A DNA stretch of 7,308 nt, taken from NCBI GenBank assembly GCA_031255815.1, contig JAIRRU010000168.1, positions 1 through 7,308 on the forward strand, in the 5' to 3' direction. Positions within the stretch are counted from its first letter, which is position 1, and each line of letters starts with the position of its first letter. Of the stretch, positions 6,086 to 7,308 are shown piece by piece. The DNA is from Treponema sp. GTDB lineage: Bacteria; Spirochaetota; Spirochaetia; Treponematales; Breznakiellaceae. The notes below the pieces were generated by a model. That model did no database searches and was not told where the DNA came from. It worked only from the letters and a program-made list of their open reading frames with translations. The translations under genes and the position numbers were made by a program.

Positions 6086-6653
6086 ATGCACCTTCCTTGC
6101 CGAAGCGAGCGTTTAACGATTTATCTTCCGTTTCCAGGAGCAGGGCCAGCCGTTCCCGTGCCCGGAATACCCTGACTTTGACATTCCCTTCGCTAATGCC
6201 TAAGACGCGTCCTATTTCTTTGTAATTCATTTCGCCATACTCTTTTAATATCAGCACAATCCGCAGGTTTCCGGGCAGCTTTTTCAGGGCTTCCTGTATT
6301 TCCTCCCGGGTCTCCTTTTTGATGAGGTTCCCCTCTCCATTCTCAATGGTTCGCACATCCTCCCGAAAAGCCCGTTGATAGGCTTTCCGTTCCCGGTCTT
6401 TCCGTTTGGCGTAATTGAGCGCCGCGTTTTTCACTACCCGGATAAGCCAGTACTTAGCCTCTTCCGGGTTAGGAAACACCATGTTTTTTTCATAGAGGCG
6501 GAAAAAAGCTTCCTGGCAGAGATCTTCCGCCGCTTCCTGGCTGCCCGCTATGCGGTACGCAACCCGGAACAGGATGGGGAACGCGGTATTGTATAAGTTC
6601 CGAAAATCGGGGCTTTCCCCCCTCGTTTTCTCTATATCCCCATTTATACTCAA
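6075..6653 (-). CDS. ECF-family RNA polymerase sigma factor
   Basis: This protein directs RNA polymerase to a special promoter set and is probably controlled by the anti-sigma factor encoded next to it. From a TTG at 6653 it has 192 residues, typical for an ECF sigma factor. Region 2 spans about 17-88, including AAEDLCQEAFFRLYEK (41-56) and YWLIRVVKNAALNYAKRK (68-85), for core binding and -10 recognition. Region 4 spans about 116-172, with LKKLPGNLRIVLILKEYG (123-140) and the helix-turn-helix MNYKEIGRVLGISEGNVKVR (142-161), for -35 recognition. No ATG exists in this frame between the end of cysS and the conserved part. The frame is open upstream to 6815, but that would overlap cysS heavily. 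TTG 6653 follows AAGGA (6665-6669) by 11 nt and leaves a 22-nt gap after the cysS stop. I cannot assign an ECF group. Confidence 0.9.
   Translation of the reverse strand: MSINGDIEKTRGESPDFRNLYNTAFPILFRVAYRIAGSQEAAEDLCQEAFFRLYEKNMVFPNPEEAKYWLIRVVKNAALNYAKRKDRERKAYQRAFREDVRTIENGEGNLIKKETREEIQEALKKLPGNLRIVLILKEYGEMNYKEIGRVLGISEGNVKVRVFRARERLALLLETEDKSLNARFGKEGAYVS
6091..6098 (-). promoter_or_regulatory. Ribosome binding site that decides the anti-sigma start
   Basis: AAGGAAGG on the minus strand ends 5 nt before ATG 6085. The competing GTG at 6091 shares a base with this site and could not be served by it. The site lies within the last codons of the sigma factor gene. Confidence 0.6.
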
Positions 6654-6664
6654 AACAAAGCATA

Positions 6665-6669
6665 TCCTT
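6665..6669 (-). promoter_or_regulatory. Weak ribosome binding site for the ECF sigma TTG start
   Basis: AAGGA on the minus strand lies 11 nt before TTG 6653, in the short gap after the cysS stop. The spacing is longer than ideal and the start codon is rare, suggesting that the sigma factor is translated at a low level. Confidence 0.45.
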
Positions 6670-6675
6670 GTTATG

Positions 6676-7308
6676 TTACAATAGATGCCAGACTGTTCCC
6701 GAAGGAGTGTCTTCCAGGACAATGCCCCGGTCTCTAAGACCTTGGCGGATACTGTCCGCCAGGGCGTAGTTTTTCGCTTTCTTCGCCTCCGCCCGCCGGG
6801 CGATAAGTTCCTCAACTTCCCCCGCCGGCGCCGCCCCTTTCCCCGTTTCGGTTTTGGCCAGGTTTTCCGCCAGGGAAAGCCCCAGCACCCGGTCCATATC
6901 CAGGGCCCCGGCCAGGGCGTCCCCGGGGCTCAGTTCCCCGTCCCGGACAAGCCCCCACAGTTCCGCCAGGGCCCGCGGGGTGGAGAGATCCTCCTCCAGG
7001 GCCTTGTCAAAGGCGGCCAGGCGCTTCCGCAGCTTTTCCGAAGAGGCGGAGGCCCCGGCTCCGCGGGCCGCCTCCTTCCCCGCGTTTTCCGCCAGACGGC
7101 GGATCTGATCCAGGAGGGATCTCCGGGCGTTCCGGGCCCCTTCAAGGCTTTCCCAGGAAAACTGAAGCTGGCTGCGGTAGTGGCCTCCCAAAAGGAAGTA
7201 GCGGTAATCCAGGGGATCGTAGCCTGAGTCCGCCAGGTTTTGAAGGGTAATGAACCCTCCGGCGGATTTCGCCATCTTCCCCTTGTCCAGAACCAGGAAT
7301 TCGTTGTG
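6676..7308 (-). CDS. cysS: Cysteinyl-tRNA synthetase, C-terminal part (start lies outside the window)
   Basis: This class I aminoacyl-tRNA synthetase charges tRNA-Cys with cysteine in the cytoplasm. The 210 residues visible begin at HNEFLVLDKGKMAKS, the second signature loop that contacts ATP. Here it reads KMAKS, where KMSKS is usual. It continues with GGFITLQNL and the stem-contact segment DPLDYRYFLLGGHYRSQLQFSW, then the helical DALR-type domain (FDKALEEDLSTPRALAELWGL) and the C-terminal segment with ARRAEAKKAKNYALADSIRQ and GIVLEDTPSGTVWHLL. The stop is TAA at 6676-6678. The catalytic Rossmann part with HIGH and the zinc ligands is outside the window. It lies 22 nt upstream of the ECF sigma gene and may be cotranscribed with it. 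Confidence 0.95.
   Translation of the reverse strand, partial: HNEFLVLDKGKMAKSAGGFITLQNLADSGYDPLDYRYFLLGGHYRSQLQFSWESLEGARNARRSLLDQIRRLAENAGKEAARGAGASASSEKLRKRLAAFDKALEEDLSTPRALAELWGLVRDGELSPGDALAGALDMDRVLGLSLAENLAKTETGKGAAPAGEVEELIARRAEAKKAKNYALADSIRQGLRDRGIVLEDTPSGTVWHLL

Noticed and set aside
6636..6660. TATAAA-like sequence near the sigma start as a promoter -10 box
   Set aside because: It lies just inside the coding start on the minus strand. A transcript from it would lack the only usable start codon of the sigma gene.
6654..6815. Upstream extension of the sigma factor frame (54 extra codons)
   Set aside because: It overlaps the end of cysS, is very basic and has no sigma-factor similarity. 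Normal ECF length fits the TTG at 6653.

Overview
All recognisable genes lie on the minus strand, so transcription runs from high to low coordinates. The window looks like a GC-rich spirochaete of the Treponema group. The evidence is a long-form pyrophosphate-dependent phosphofructokinase, an archaeal-type UMP kinase of the kind I associate with treponemes, and several exported proteins that look treponeme-specific. The genus is an inference from protein resemblance only.

Layout in the direction of transcription. (1) 7308-6676: C-terminal part of cysteinyl-tRNA synthetase, entering from outside the window. (2) 6653-4959: a tightly packed run of an ECF sigma factor, its probable zinc-binding membrane anti-sigma factor, a small exported protein, and (to 3214) a large probable lipoprotein with two IPT/TIG domains and a transglutaminase-like domain. 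The reading frames overlap by 11, 4 and 4 nt, which points to translational coupling and a shared function at the cell envelope. (3) 3157-2462: UMP kinase (pyrH), 56 nt after the transglutaminase-like gene and probably in the same transcript. (4) 2461-2246: a 216-bp gap with a hairpin terminator for the pyrH transcript and a sigma70-like promoter for the next gene. (5) 2245-578: pfp, the glycolytic PPi-phosphofructokinase. (6) 577-456: a short gap filled by a long imperfect inverted repeat. (7) 455-1: the N-terminal part of an exported protein of unknown function, running out of the window.

The most interesting parts are the sigma/anti-sigma/exported/TIG-transglutaminase cassette, the apparent loss of the catalytic cysteine in the transglutaminase domain, a terminator-like hairpin inside the first codons of that gene which resembles the pyrH terminator palindrome, and the inverted repeat after pfp. 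I saw no tRNA, rRNA, CRISPR array, insertion sequence or phage gene. The long plus-strand open frames are shadows of the minus-strand genes.
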